NCBI GenBank assembly: GCA_037132075.1
Contig: JBAXPV010000011.1
Location: forward strand, 49,263-113,262
Reading direction: 5' to 3'
DNA from: JBAXPV01 sp037132075
Lineage (GTDB): Bacteria; Bacteroidota; Bacteroidia; Bacteroidales; CAIXZF01
Length of the DNA: 64,000 nt
In this document: one piece after another, positions 56,217-64,000 of the stretch
Position numbering within the stretch: the stretch's first letter is position 1
Layout of the letters: each line of letters begins with the position of its first letter
The notes under the pieces: generated by a model
What the model saw: only the letters and a program-made list of their open reading frames with translations
Database searches by the model: none
Told to the model about the DNA's origin: nothing
Translations under genes and position numbers: made by a program

Positions 56217-56843
56217 CTAAATCAAATTGTTTTCGAGGCAGTAACGGGTAAGCATAGTGTTCTTGCACAACTCCATTTTGTCCATGATTCGCGTTCTGTA
56301 AGTGCTGACAGTTTTGTTTGAAATAAAAAGTTTATCCCCGATTTCGCCAAGAGATTTTCCGTTGGCAAGTTCAAGCATCACTTCAAACTCACGGCTTGAA
56401 AGTGTTTCATGTTTTTGAAGGTTGTTGTCATCATCAAGATGTTCAGCCAGATTTTCAGCCAATACTTGCGAAATATATTTTTTTCCGGCAGATACTTTTT
56501 TTACGGCCAACAATAGTTCTTCTGCTGCTGTGTCTTTCGAGAGATATCCAGAAGCGCCCAGTTTTAGTGCTCGGATGGCATATTGTTCCTGGGGATGCAT
56601 GCTTAACATCAAAACATTAGTGAGGGGCCACTTTGACTTAATGGCCTGAAGGACTTCAAGCCCATTCCTGTCGGGCATTGAAATGTCGAGCAAAATGATG
56701 TCAAATGTTTCTTTTTTTGCAAGATTTATAGCATCATTGCCATTACCGGCCTCTTCAATAGTATTATTGCCATCCAATTGCAGCAATATCTGCCTCAGGC
56801 CTTCACGTACAATCTTGTGATCGTCACAAATTAAAATCTTCAT
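56217..56843 (-). CDS. NarL/FixJ-type response regulator
   Basis: 208 residues. The receiver domain (1-120) has D7/D8, phospho-acceptor D53 (LLDISMPDRNG), S81 and K103. A LuxR-type helix-turn-helix (about 146-205, LSSREFEVMLELANGKSLGEI, then VSTYRTRIMDKM) follows. The frame extends to 56870, but I choose the ATG at 56843: it matches the usual MKILICDDH start and lies 1 bp after the kinase stop codon, giving translational coupling. Together they form a classical two-component pair. Likely targets are its neighbours, the large surface-protein genes. Signal unknown. Confidence 0.93.
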   Translation of the reverse strand: MKILICDDHKIVREGLRQILLQLDGNNTIEEAGNGNDAINLAKKETFDIILLDISMPDRNGLEVLQAIKSKWPLTNVLMLSMHPQEQYAIRALKLGASGYLSKDTAAEELLLAVKKVSAGKKYISQVLAENLAEHLDDDNNLQKHETLSSREFEVMLELANGKSLGEIGDKLFISNKTVSTYRTRIMDKMELCKNTMLTRYCLENNLI

Positions 56844-56844
56844 G

Positions 56845-58083
56845 TTATTGAGTATTAATTGGAAAATCAAGTTTGATCAGCGTACCATGGATATTTCCCC
56901 GTGAAATTTCCAGCACACCTCCCAAAGAGGCTGATCTTTCTTTCATGTTAATAATGCCGAATGATTTTTTTGACTTGATGTCATTCTCGGTGATCCCGAT
57001 GCCATTATCGCTGATGATAAGATTAATATGGTCAGCGTTTTTTGCCAGGTGAATGTCAACACGGCTGGCTTTGGCATGACGGGCAATATTCGTCAGTGAC
57101 TCCTGCATGATTCTGAAAATAATCAGCGAGGCTTCGGGAGATATAATTATTTTAGAATCTATATTGAGGTTAATCTGAATATTGGTTCTTTCTGAATATT
57201 CATGGGTATACCAATCAATCGCAGCCTCAAGGCCCAAATCATCAATGATCTCAGGCCGTAATTGTGACGTCAGGTGCTGAACCGTTTTGATTGTTTCACT
57301 GACAAGATTAGAGACTTTGTTGATTTTCTGAATGACTGCATTGTCAGTTGTACTTTGTCTGATAAGTCCCAGGTCGATTTTTACAGCCGTTAAAGCCTGG
57401 CCAAGGTCATCATGCAGTTCTCTTGAAATGGCAACCCGTTCTTCTTCTCTGACCTTTTCAATATAATTGGAGAGATCACGTAGCTGCTCTAATGAGTTTT
57501 TCAGAAGATCTTCTGCATTCTTCCTTTTGGTAATGTTAATGGCATATTCCAGGAAAACCTCGTCTGTGATTTTGATCCAATAAGTATCCCAGATCAGCCC
57601 AAAAGCATGAATCTCTGGGTTGTTTTGTTCTTTATTCTCGTCAAAGCAATGATCCCCTAAACAGAAATGACATTTTACACCGGAATCCTCTGGAACTATT
57701 TCTGGATACTGTCGGGCAATTTCTTCATGCTTTGTTGAAAGATGGTCGGTCTTCCCAAATGTTCTCCAGCAATGCACCCCTGGTTTGATGCCAAAATCCA
57801 TGGCCATTTTATTTGCAGCCAGAACTACCCTGTCTTTCTTCCTGATATACATAGCAGGATGAGGGAGGGAGGATAAAAGGGTCTCGTTTAAATCCGCAGA
57901 ATCGCGTAATTTGATATTTTCGGCCGTAAGCCGGCTCACTTCTGATTTGAGTATCTCAATGGTATTACTTAAGGACTGATGAGGTTTTTTCATGACTTCC
58001 TGAATGAGATCATTCTGCTGAATGGTCTCATTGTCAGTGCTTAATACGGAAATCCTAAAACGATCCTCAACGTTTCTCATCAT
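56845..58083 (-). CDS. Sensor histidine kinase with cysteine-containing PAS-like domain
   Basis: 412 residues, with no membrane segment, so probably cytoplasmic. An N-terminal coiled coil (about 35-62) precedes a PAS-like region (about 65-185) with four cysteines: C105 (GVHCWRTFG), C138, C141 (KCHFC) and C146. A second coiled coil leads into the HisKA_3 dimerisation helix with phospho-acceptor H224 (ISRELHDDLGQALTAVKIDL). The HATPase domain has the N box (MQESLTNIARHAKA) and G boxes (SDNGIGI, SFGIINMKERS). This is the NarX/DegS/NreB type that phosphorylates LuxR-type regulators; the partner is the next gene. The cysteines suggest redox, metal or Fe-S sensing (inference). Confidence 0.92.
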   Translation of the reverse strand: MMRNVEDRFRISVLSTDNETIQQNDLIQEVMKKPHQSLSNTIEILKSEVSRLTAENIKLRDSADLNETLLSSLPHPAMYIRKKDRVVLAANKMAMDFGIKPGVHCWRTFGKTDHLSTKHEEIARQYPEIVPEDSGVKCHFCLGDHCFDENKEQNNPEIHAFGLIWDTYWIKITDEVFLEYAINITKRKNAEDLLKNSLEQLRDLSNYIEKVREEERVAISRELHDDLGQALTAVKIDLGLIRQSTTDNAVIQKINKVSNLVSETIKTVQHLTSQLRPEIIDDLGLEAAIDWYTHEYSERTNIQINLNIDSKIIISPEASLIIFRIMQESLTNIARHAKASRVDIHLAKNADHINLIISDNGIGITENDIKSKKSFGIINMKERSASLGGVLEISRGNIHGTLIKLDFPINTQ

Positions 58084-58235
58084 TTATTTTTCTTTTATGC
58101 AATGTGACCTAAATCAGTAATTAAACAATTAGAAATTGTAAAATCACGCATATTTTCCACCCGTAGCTATGGAGTCAAAAAGCATGCCAGATAGTGTAAG
58201 TTTCAGATGGACAGTATGATAGGTAAAGACAGAAT
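58084..58235. promoter_or_regulatory. Upstream region of the kinase gene
   Basis: AT-rich DNA with a small palindrome ACAATT-aga-AATTGT (58125-58139) about 40-55 bp upstream of the kinase ATG. No exact TAnnTTTG element was found on the minus strand. Nothing else is recognised up to the hairpins at 58236. Confidence 0.3.
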
Positions 58236-58285
58236 ATTAAAAATGGGGGAAATAAGCGATTACGCGTATTTCCCCCATTTTTAAT
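58236..58285. repeat. Perfect 19-bp inverted repeat
   Basis: Arms ATTAAAAATGGGGGAAATA (58236-58254) and TATTTCCCCCATTTTTAAT (58267-58285) are perfectly complementary across a 12-nt loop. A or T runs lie at both ends of the stem. It could be a bidirectional terminator or a protected RNA 3' end, placed between a second terminator and the kinase gene. Confidence 0.8.
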
Positions 58286-58293
58286 AACACAAA

Positions 58294-58326
58294 AGAGGCT
58301 GCCCCGGGTAAAATGGGACAGCCTCT
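58294..58326 (-). terminator. Terminator of the 58359 giant gene
   Basis: AGAGGCTG-c-CCC pairs with GGG-a-CAGCCTCT across a 9-nt loop, followed on the minus strand by TTTTGTGTT. It lies 33 bp after the stop codon and resembles the terminator after its paralogue at 29520-29551. Confidence 0.85.
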
Positions 58327-58358
58327 CCTGTAATTAATACTTATTATGTGAGCATTAC

Positions 58359-61300
58359 TTATCTGACAACAACCATCTTTCTGCTTAGTTGCTGACTGTG
58401 TTGTGTTCCTGTGAAATCAAAACGGTAGTAGTAAATGCCCTGCGCAAGTTTTGAAGCATCATAGTCAATAGTGTTTAATGCTTTGGCTACTTTAATATTG
58501 GAGGCAATTACATCGACTTTCTCTCCACTTGCATTAAATAAGGTAATACTTACATTCCCTTCTTCGGCGGTGATAAAGCTGAACATCGTTTTATTATTTA
58601 CAGGATTTGGAATGTTTTCCAGGAGCGTGATGCCAGCTATGGAATTCCTGCTTATCAGCTCCGGAATGATCAGTCTGACGTCATGATTCACGTCTGACAC
58701 TGCATTGGCAAGCTGACAATCGGCACCCTCAAGGCTGAATTTAATGCTTTGGAGATTTGCATGCGGGTCACGCAGACGTACCACCAGCTTTAAGATTGCG
58801 TTTCCGGCATCAAAGTTTATAGCATTCTCAGAATACCAGCCAACACGCAGCTCGCCATCATTTGCCTTGAACTGGACATTGCCCGGATCACCGGCTACGA
58901 TGACATTCTGTATGTCGATGAGGTCGCTCGGAAAGTTCATCGCCAGGGAGATAGCTCCTGCCTGGAGTTCTCGTGCCGTCATGAGCGGTATCTCAAAGCT
59001 TGCGTTAGTTTCAACTTCAAGTTGACCTCTTGTCTCAAGTCTGACATCCGGATCGGCCTTTCCCGGGCTACTCTGATAGCTGCCGTTAACGTCACCGAAA
59101 CAAATTCCTAAGAAATCATAGGAAACGTTGGTATTGCTAACTGCAATATTGGCTGAATCGAAGAGCCAGTCACCAGCAGGGAAGGAATTGACATATCCTA
59201 CATACCTGCGAACTGCCAGTACAGCATCACCGGTATTCACATAATTGGATTTGTTAACATCAGCAGCCCTCAGGTATATGCCCGATAACATGCTCATCTG
59301 TACAAAATGACGTTGGATAAGCAAGCCGTCAGTGGCATTAACACCACCCCATGTTGCTGTTGAACTTCCGCTGATCACATAAGCCCCTGGCAATACTCCT
59401 GTGAAGGAATAGAAACCTAGAACGTTCGCCGTTGTAGCATATGCCACTGTCCCGTTTACGGATAACGTTACATTGGTATTGCCCAGAGGTGATAGGATAA
59501 TATTGGCATAACGTACATGACCTGATACAGTGAATGTCCCTGGTAATACGGTCATGGTGAGGGTGCCCGATGTTACCGGACTTCCTGAAGCGCAAGCCTC
59601 ATTGGATGTCATAACAACATTGACTAAATCACCATTAGAAGGAACATAGGAATAGGTGTCCGTGGTAGAAGCGACCACAGCCCCATTCACATACCATTGA
59701 TAAGCAGGGTTGGTGCCACCATTCGTCGGTGTGGCGGTAAATGTCACCGATGTGCCTTCCGTTACCGGGTTTGCACTGGCAGCAATACTTACGCTGGCAG
59801 TAATGGTCGTAGTGACGCTCATTAAAATAGGATTTGAAGTAGCTGGGCTTCCTGCTACACAATTAACATTGGAGATCAATTCAACATGAACAATATCTCC
59901 ATTCAGAGGGATATAGCTATATGTAGGACTGTTAGACCCAACAGGGGCTCCATTTTTAATCCATTGATAAACGGGGGTACTGCCTCCGTTTACAGGGGTC
60001 GCAGTAAAGATTACGACGGTTCCCGGACAAACAGGATTCTTATTGGCAGTCATGCTTACACTGGCAACCATAACAGGATTCACTGTCATGCTTATTGCGT
60101 TTGAAGTTGCCGGGTTTCCTGTTACACAAAGGGCGTTTGACGTCATGACGACCTGGATCACATCCCCGTTAGCAGGTGCGTAGCTGAAGGTCGCACTATT
60201 GACGCCTACCGCGACAGCATTCCGATACCACTGGTAAACAGGGTTGGTTCCGCCATGGCTTGGTACTGCAGTATAGCTAACTGTTGTCCCCGCACAAACA
60301 CTGTTGGCAGAGGCAGAAATGTTAACGCTGGCAATTGAAGTGGCATTTACATTCATGATTACGGTGTTCGAAGTAGCAGGGCTTCCCGAAGCGCAGCTTG
60401 CGTTAGAAGTCATCACCACCTTGATAGCATCTCCGTTTGTAGGCATGTAGGAATAGACAGGATTGTTGGCCCCAACGCCCGCACCATTCTTATACCATTG
60501 ATAAATGGGGGAAGAACCGCCACCAATCGGGTTCGCTGTAAATGTAACATTGCTGCCGTCGCAAACCGGGTTTGTACTGGCTGCGACACTGACGCTGGCT
60601 GACAGTGAGCTATTGACGGACATCACAAGGACAGCAGAAGTTGCAGTGCTTGCAATTACACAACTGGCACTGGAGCTCATGGTTACAAAGATGTTATCTC
60701 CGTTGGAAGGTATGTAGGCATAAGTGTTGCTGTTCGTTCCAAAAGCTACCCCATTTATAAACCATTGATAGGTAGGACTTGTGCCTCCGTTGACAGCAGT
60801 TGCAGTGAGGGTGACAAGAGTCGAGCCGCAAACGGGGTTCTGATCGGCTGTAATACTCACACTGGTATATGCCGGTGTTGTCATATTCATCATGATGGTA
60901 TTGGAACTTGCAGGTCCATTGATGATGCAATTGGCATTTGAGGTCATCACAACATAAACCATATCCCAGTTATTCGGAATAATACTATAGCTCGGGCTGT
61001 TATTCCCGCTTACCGGAATGTTATTCTTATACCATTGATAAGCCGGTGAAGGACCACCATTGGTTGGTGTCGCTGTGAAGGTAATCATGGATCCGGCACA
61101 GGCAGGATTTGTGGGCGTTGAGATTTGAACGCTAGCCGTCATCAGTGGATATACAATCATCGTAACTGTATTTGATGTAGCCGGACTTGCGGTCACACAA
61201 ATCGCATTTGAGGTCATTTTTACTTTAACCTCATCCCCGTTAAGCGGGATCAGTGTAAGTGCAGGATTGTTAAACCCTATGGCAATTCCATTAAGATACC

Positions 61301-64000
61301 ACTGATAGGAAGGTGCTGAACCGCCATTAACAGAAGTCGCATTATAGGTTACAAGAGTTCCTTCGCAAACCTGATTTGCAGATGCCAGGATGCTCACGCT
61401 CGCAACCAAAACCGGGTTTACGGTGATGGAGACGGTGTTTGAAGTCGCCGGGCTGCCGCTGACACAGACAGCGTTAGATGTCATCTTTACATAGACTGCA
61501 TCTCCGTTTGCAGGGGTAAAAGTAAAGCTGGAACTGTTGGTTCCCATCGGTACATTGTTTTTATACCACTGATAAACAGCTGTAGTTCCACCATTGCTTG
61601 CTGCGGCTTGAACAGTAACAGAAGTTCCGGCGCATACAACAGTAGCACTCGAGCTTATACTCACGCTGGCGGGCAGTATCGGGTTAACCTGCATGTAAAT
61701 GATATTAGAATTTGAAGGACTTCCTAATACGCATGGAACCGTTGAGGTCATCTGTACCCTTACAACATCACTGTTGATTGGAGTATAGGTGAAGCTTGCA
61801 CTGTTGGTGCCAGTCATTAACCCATTGACAAACCATTGATAGGAAGGAGTGCCTCCATTGCTTGGTGTTGCAGTAAAAGTCACAGAGGTACCGGCGCATA
61901 CCGGGTTGGCGCTGGCTACGATGCTAACACCTGCCGTCAAGAGTGGATTCACTGTCATGATTACAGTATTCGATGTTGCCGGGCTCCCTGCTGCACAAAG
62001 TGCATTGGACGTCAATACAACATACACATGGTCTCCATTGGCAGGTGAATAGCTGTAAACAGGGCTATTGTTCGAAATAGCAAGAGTATTTACATACCAT
62101 TGATAGCTTGGTGCTGATCCTGGATTGCCTGGCGTAGCAGTATAAGTAACCGTAGTCCCTGCACATACTGTTGTTGCACTTGCGGCAACACTGACACTAA
62201 CAGGCATCAATGGATTGACTTGCATGCTTATCGTATTTGAGGTTGCCGGGCTGCCTGTCACACAGTTGGCGTTGGAAGTCATCACCAAATAGATTGCATC
62301 GTTATTTGCCGGAACATAACTTAAGGTAGACCCGAAGCCGAAAGCAACATTGTTCTTATACCACTGATAAGAGGGGGAGGTTCCTCCATTCACGACTGTC
62401 GCCGTATAGTTTACTGATGTTCCTGCACAAACGTTGTTCGCGCTGGCGCTTATGCTCACACTTGCAGCAAGTATTGGATTGACAGTCATTACAATAGTAT
62501 TCGATGTGGCCGGACTTCCTGTGGCACAAATTGCATTGGATACCATGGCTACTTTTATCTGATCTCCGTTGATTGGCGTATAACTGTATGTCGAGTTGTT
62601 CGTTCCTACAGATAGGCCGTTCACATACCACTGATAGATTGGTGATGTCCCGCCATTGACAGTAGTAGCCGTAAAAGTGGCGCTTACACCTGCGCAAACG
62701 CTTGAGGCACTGGAAACAATGCTGACACTTGCCGGTATATTGGGGTTAACAATCATATTCACAAAATCAGATGTGGCAGGGTTATTATAAGCACACAATA
62801 GATTAGAGGTCATGGTAACATTCACCTGGTCTCCTGTTGCAGGTAAATCATTGAAGATTGGGCTGTTGGTCCCGATATTAAACCCGTTTTTATGCCATTG
62901 GTAAGTTGGAGCAGTGCCCCCATTAACAGGAGTTGCAGTGTAAGTCACATTAGCACCAGGGCATGATGGAAAAGCGCTTGGAGTAACTGTCACGCTTGCT
63001 GGAAGATTATTGTTGATAATCATTGTCACAATATTAGACGTAGCAGGATTCCCGTTAATGCATGTTGCATTTGAAGTCATCATCACATATACCTGGTCTC
63101 CATTAGCAGGAGAGAAGGCATATGTTGCGCTATTATTGACAATGCTACTCCCATTTTTAAACCATTGATAAACAGGGCTTGAACCTCCGTTTGTTGGTGT
63201 GGCAGTGAAGGTGATACTGGTGCCGGGACATGTTGGGTTTTGGTTGGCGGCGATGACGACGCTGACTGGTAAGATAGGATTCACAGTCACAGTGAAGGTG
63301 CTAGGTGTTCCAACGCAGCCGTTTCGGGTGGCGGTGACACTGACAGTGGCAATAGCAGGTGTGCCGCCAGTATTCGTAGCCGTAAAAGTTGGTATGTTGC
63401 CAATGCCGCTGGTTCCAAATCCAACATTAACAGTACTGGACCAGCTATAGCTTACAGTTCCACCTGTAGTTGAAATACTGAATGCGATGCTGGATGCAGT
63501 ATTTCCGTTGCAGTAACTCACATTAGGAACGGTATTGACCGTCGGAGCTGTGATATCCTGGGTAATGGAAATACTGCTAATTGCATTACAGCCATTGGCT
63601 CCTGTTACAGTTACTGTGTAATTACCAGGTAAAGTGAAGCTTTTAGCTGCGGTAGTGCCTCCATTTGACCATATATAGCCAGTTCCTCCTGTTGCCGTAA
63701 CATTTATCGTTGGCGTAGCACAGGTAAGTAAGGTAGTGCCGGTATTGTTGGTGATGCCAGCAATTGGAGGAGTGGTATTCTGCGTCACAGTAATGCTTGA
63801 TGTAGCAGTACAGCCATTGGCAGCAGTGACAGTTACGACGAAGGTTCCGGCAGCAGTGAAGCTGTTCGCTGCCGTTGCCGGTGTTGCTCCGCCAGACCAT
63901 GCATAGCCCGTTCCACCAGATGCCGTGACCGTAATTGTCGGAGTCGTGCAGGTGATTATAGTCGTGGCTCCAACCGTATTGTTGGTAATGACCGGAGTAG
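58359..64000 (-). CDS. Giant T9SS-secreted repeat protein D, 5' end beyond window
   Basis: At least 1880 codons. The frame stays open through the right edge, so start and signal peptide are outside; the GTG at 63786-63788 is internal. From the N-terminal side: at least two SprB-like repeats (GGTGYIWSNGGTTAAKSF, NYTVTVTGANGC), a beta domain, then 14 copies of the same ~88-residue Ig-like repeat as protein A. It ends with a regulatory-like beta domain (VSGHVRYANIILSPLGN), a dockerin-like segment (AADVNKSNYVNTGDA ... CFGDVNGSY), a cohesin-like domain and a T9SS sorting domain (LLENIPNPVNNKTMFSFI to the end). The C-terminal ~450 residues align throughout with protein A. Predicted surface adhesin; SprB is the gliding-motility adhesin, but no gliding genes are here. 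Confidence 0.88.
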   Translation of the reverse strand, partial: TPVITNNTVGATTIITCTTPTITVTASGGTGYAWSGGATPATAANSFTAAGTFVVTVTAANGCTATSSITVTQNTTPPIAGITNNTGTTLLTCATPTINVTATGGTGYIWSNGGTTAAKSFTLPGNYTVTVTGANGCNAISSISITQDITAPTVNTVPNVSYCNGNTASSIAFSISTTGGTVSYSWSSTVNVGFGTSGIGNIPTFTATNTGGTPAIATVSVTATRNGCVGTPSTFTVTVNPILPVSVVIAANQNPTCPGTSITFTATPTNGGSSPVYQWFKNGSSIVNNSATYAFSPANGDQVYVMMTSNATCINGNPATSNIVTMIINNNLPASVTVTPSAFPSCPGANVTYTATPVNGGTAPTYQWHKNGFNIGTNSPIFNDLPATGDQVNVTMTSNLLCAYNNPATSDFVNMIVNPNIPASVSIVSSASSVCAGVSATFTATTVNGGTSPIYQWYVNGLSVGTNNSTYSYTPINGDQIKVAMVSNAICATGSPATSNTIVMTVNPILAASVSISASANNVCAGTSVNYTATVVNGGTSPSYQWYKNNVAFGFGSTLSYVPANNDAIYLVMTSNANCVTGSPATSNTISMQVNPLMPVSVSVAASATTVCAGTTVTYTATPGNPGSAPSYQWYVNTLAISNNSPVYSYSPANGDHVYVVLTSNALCAAGSPATSNTVIMTVNPLLTAGVSIVASANPVCAGTSVTFTATPSNGGTPSYQWFVNGLMTGTNSASFTYTPINSDVVRVQMTSTVPCVLGSPSNSNIIYMQVNPILPASVSISSSATVVCAGTSVTVQAAASNGGTTAVYQWYKNNVPMGTNSSSFTFTPANGDAVYVKMTSNAVCVSGSPATSNTVSITVNPVLVASVSILASANQVCEGTLVTYNATSVNGGSAPSYQWYLNGIAIGFNNPALTLIPLNGDEVKVKMTSNAICVTASPATSNTVTMIVYPLMTASVQISTPTNPACAGSMITFTATPTNGGPSPAYQWYKNNIPVSGNNSPSYSIIPNNWDMVYVVMTSNANCIINGPASSNTIMMNMTTPAYTSVSITADQNPVCGSTLVTLTATAVNGGTSPTYQWFINGVAFGTNSNTYAYIPSNGDNIFVTMSSSASCVIASTATSAVLVMSVNSSLSASVSVAASTNPVCDGSNVTFTANPIGGGSSPIYQWYKNGAGVGANNPVYSYMPTNGDAIKVVMTSNASCASGSPATSNTVIMNVNATSIASVNISASANSVCAGTTVSYTAVPSHGGTNPVYQWYRNAVAVGVNSATFSYAPANGDVIQVVMTSNALCVTGNPATSNAISMTVNPVMVASVSMTANKNPVCPGTVVIFTATPVNGGSTPVYQWIKNGAPVGSNSPTYSYIPLNGDIVHVELISNVNCVAGSPATSNPILMSVTTTITASVSIAASANPVTEGTSVTFTATPTNGGTNPAYQWYVNGAVVASTTDTYSYVPSNGDLVNVVMTSNEACASGSPVTSGTLTMTVLPGTFTVSGHVRYANIILSPLGNTNVTLSVNGTVAYATTANVLGFYSFTGVLPGAYVISGSSTATWGGVNATDGLLIQRHFVQMSMLSGIYLRAADVNKSNYVNTGDAVLAVRRYVGYVNSFPAGDWLFDSANIAVSNTNVSYDFLGICFGDVNGSYQSSPGKADPDVRLETRGQLEVETNASFEIPLMTARELQAGAISLAMNFPSDLIDIQNVIVAGDPGNVQFKANDGELRVGWYSENAINFDAGNAILKLVVRLRDPHANLQSIKFSLEGADCQLANAVSDVNHDVRLIIPELISRNSIAGITLLENIPNPVNNKTMFSFITAEEGNVSITLFNASGEKVDVIASNIKVAKALNTIDYDASKLAQGIYYYRFDFTGTQHSQQLSRKMVVVR
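59555..63275 (-). repeat. 14 tandem ~88-residue Ig-like repeats in protein D
   Basis: Same unit type as in protein A (NPVCAGTSVTFTATPTNGG, YQWYKN, NGD, MTSNA-C, SPATSNT). Mean period is about 266 bp. The last unit (ANPVTEGTSVTF) lacks the first framework cysteine, as does the last unit of protein A. Confidence 0.9.

Overview
The window looks like a chromosome segment of a Bacteroidota bacterium, probably from the Bacteroidales/Marinilabiliales or a related environmental order. The reasons are: several proteins end in type IX secretion (T9SS) type A sorting domains; many genes are preceded by the Bacteroidota -7 promoter element TAnnTTTG with very short leaders and no clear Shine-Dalgarno sequence; and there are Bacteroidota-typical families such as the CarboxypepD_reg/beta-barrel receptor, the ABC-permease/M1-peptidase fusion and YDG/MBG-domain surface proteins. 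No rRNA, tRNA, CRISPR array, transposase or prophage gene was found.

Left part (1-29.4 kb) is ordinary housekeeping on both strands. It holds a partial MarR regulator, a TonB-type outer-membrane receptor, a small T9SS cargo protein, and the p-aminobenzoate genes pabA <> pabB-pabC (divergent from a 31-bp gap). These are followed by dnaB, a secreted conserved protein with an amidotransferase-like fold signature, and the operon DUF151 nuclease-thyA-folA. Then come a membrane pyrophosphatase, tatC, the operon uup-ADP-forming acyl-CoA synthetase, a cold-shock protein, an ABC ATPase with a permease/M1-peptidase fusion, and the phosphoenolpyruvate pair ppdK and pckA. Two themes recur: folate/dTMP supply (pabABC, folA, thyA) and pyrophosphate/PEP energetics (M-PPase, PPDK, PEPCK).

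Right part (29.5-64 kb) is different. Every gene is on the minus strand, and about 31 kb codes for four very large, repeat-built secreted proteins (4225, 3205, 1155 and at least 1880 residues, the last cut by the window edge). Three of them end in the same module series: a carboxypeptidase-regulatory-like beta domain, a dockerin-like segment, a cohesin-like domain and a T9SS sorting domain. The 4225-residue and the edge-truncated protein are paralogues built from 25 and 14 copies of the same ~88-residue Ig-like repeat. Between them lie a sensor histidine kinase whose PAS-like region has four cysteines, a NarL-type response regulator, and a stand-alone receiver protein directly upstream of the three-gene adhesin operon, with a perfect 10-2-10 palindrome in its upstream region. 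The simplest reading is a surface-adhesin or matrix island with its own two-component switch. Function is inferred from architecture only.
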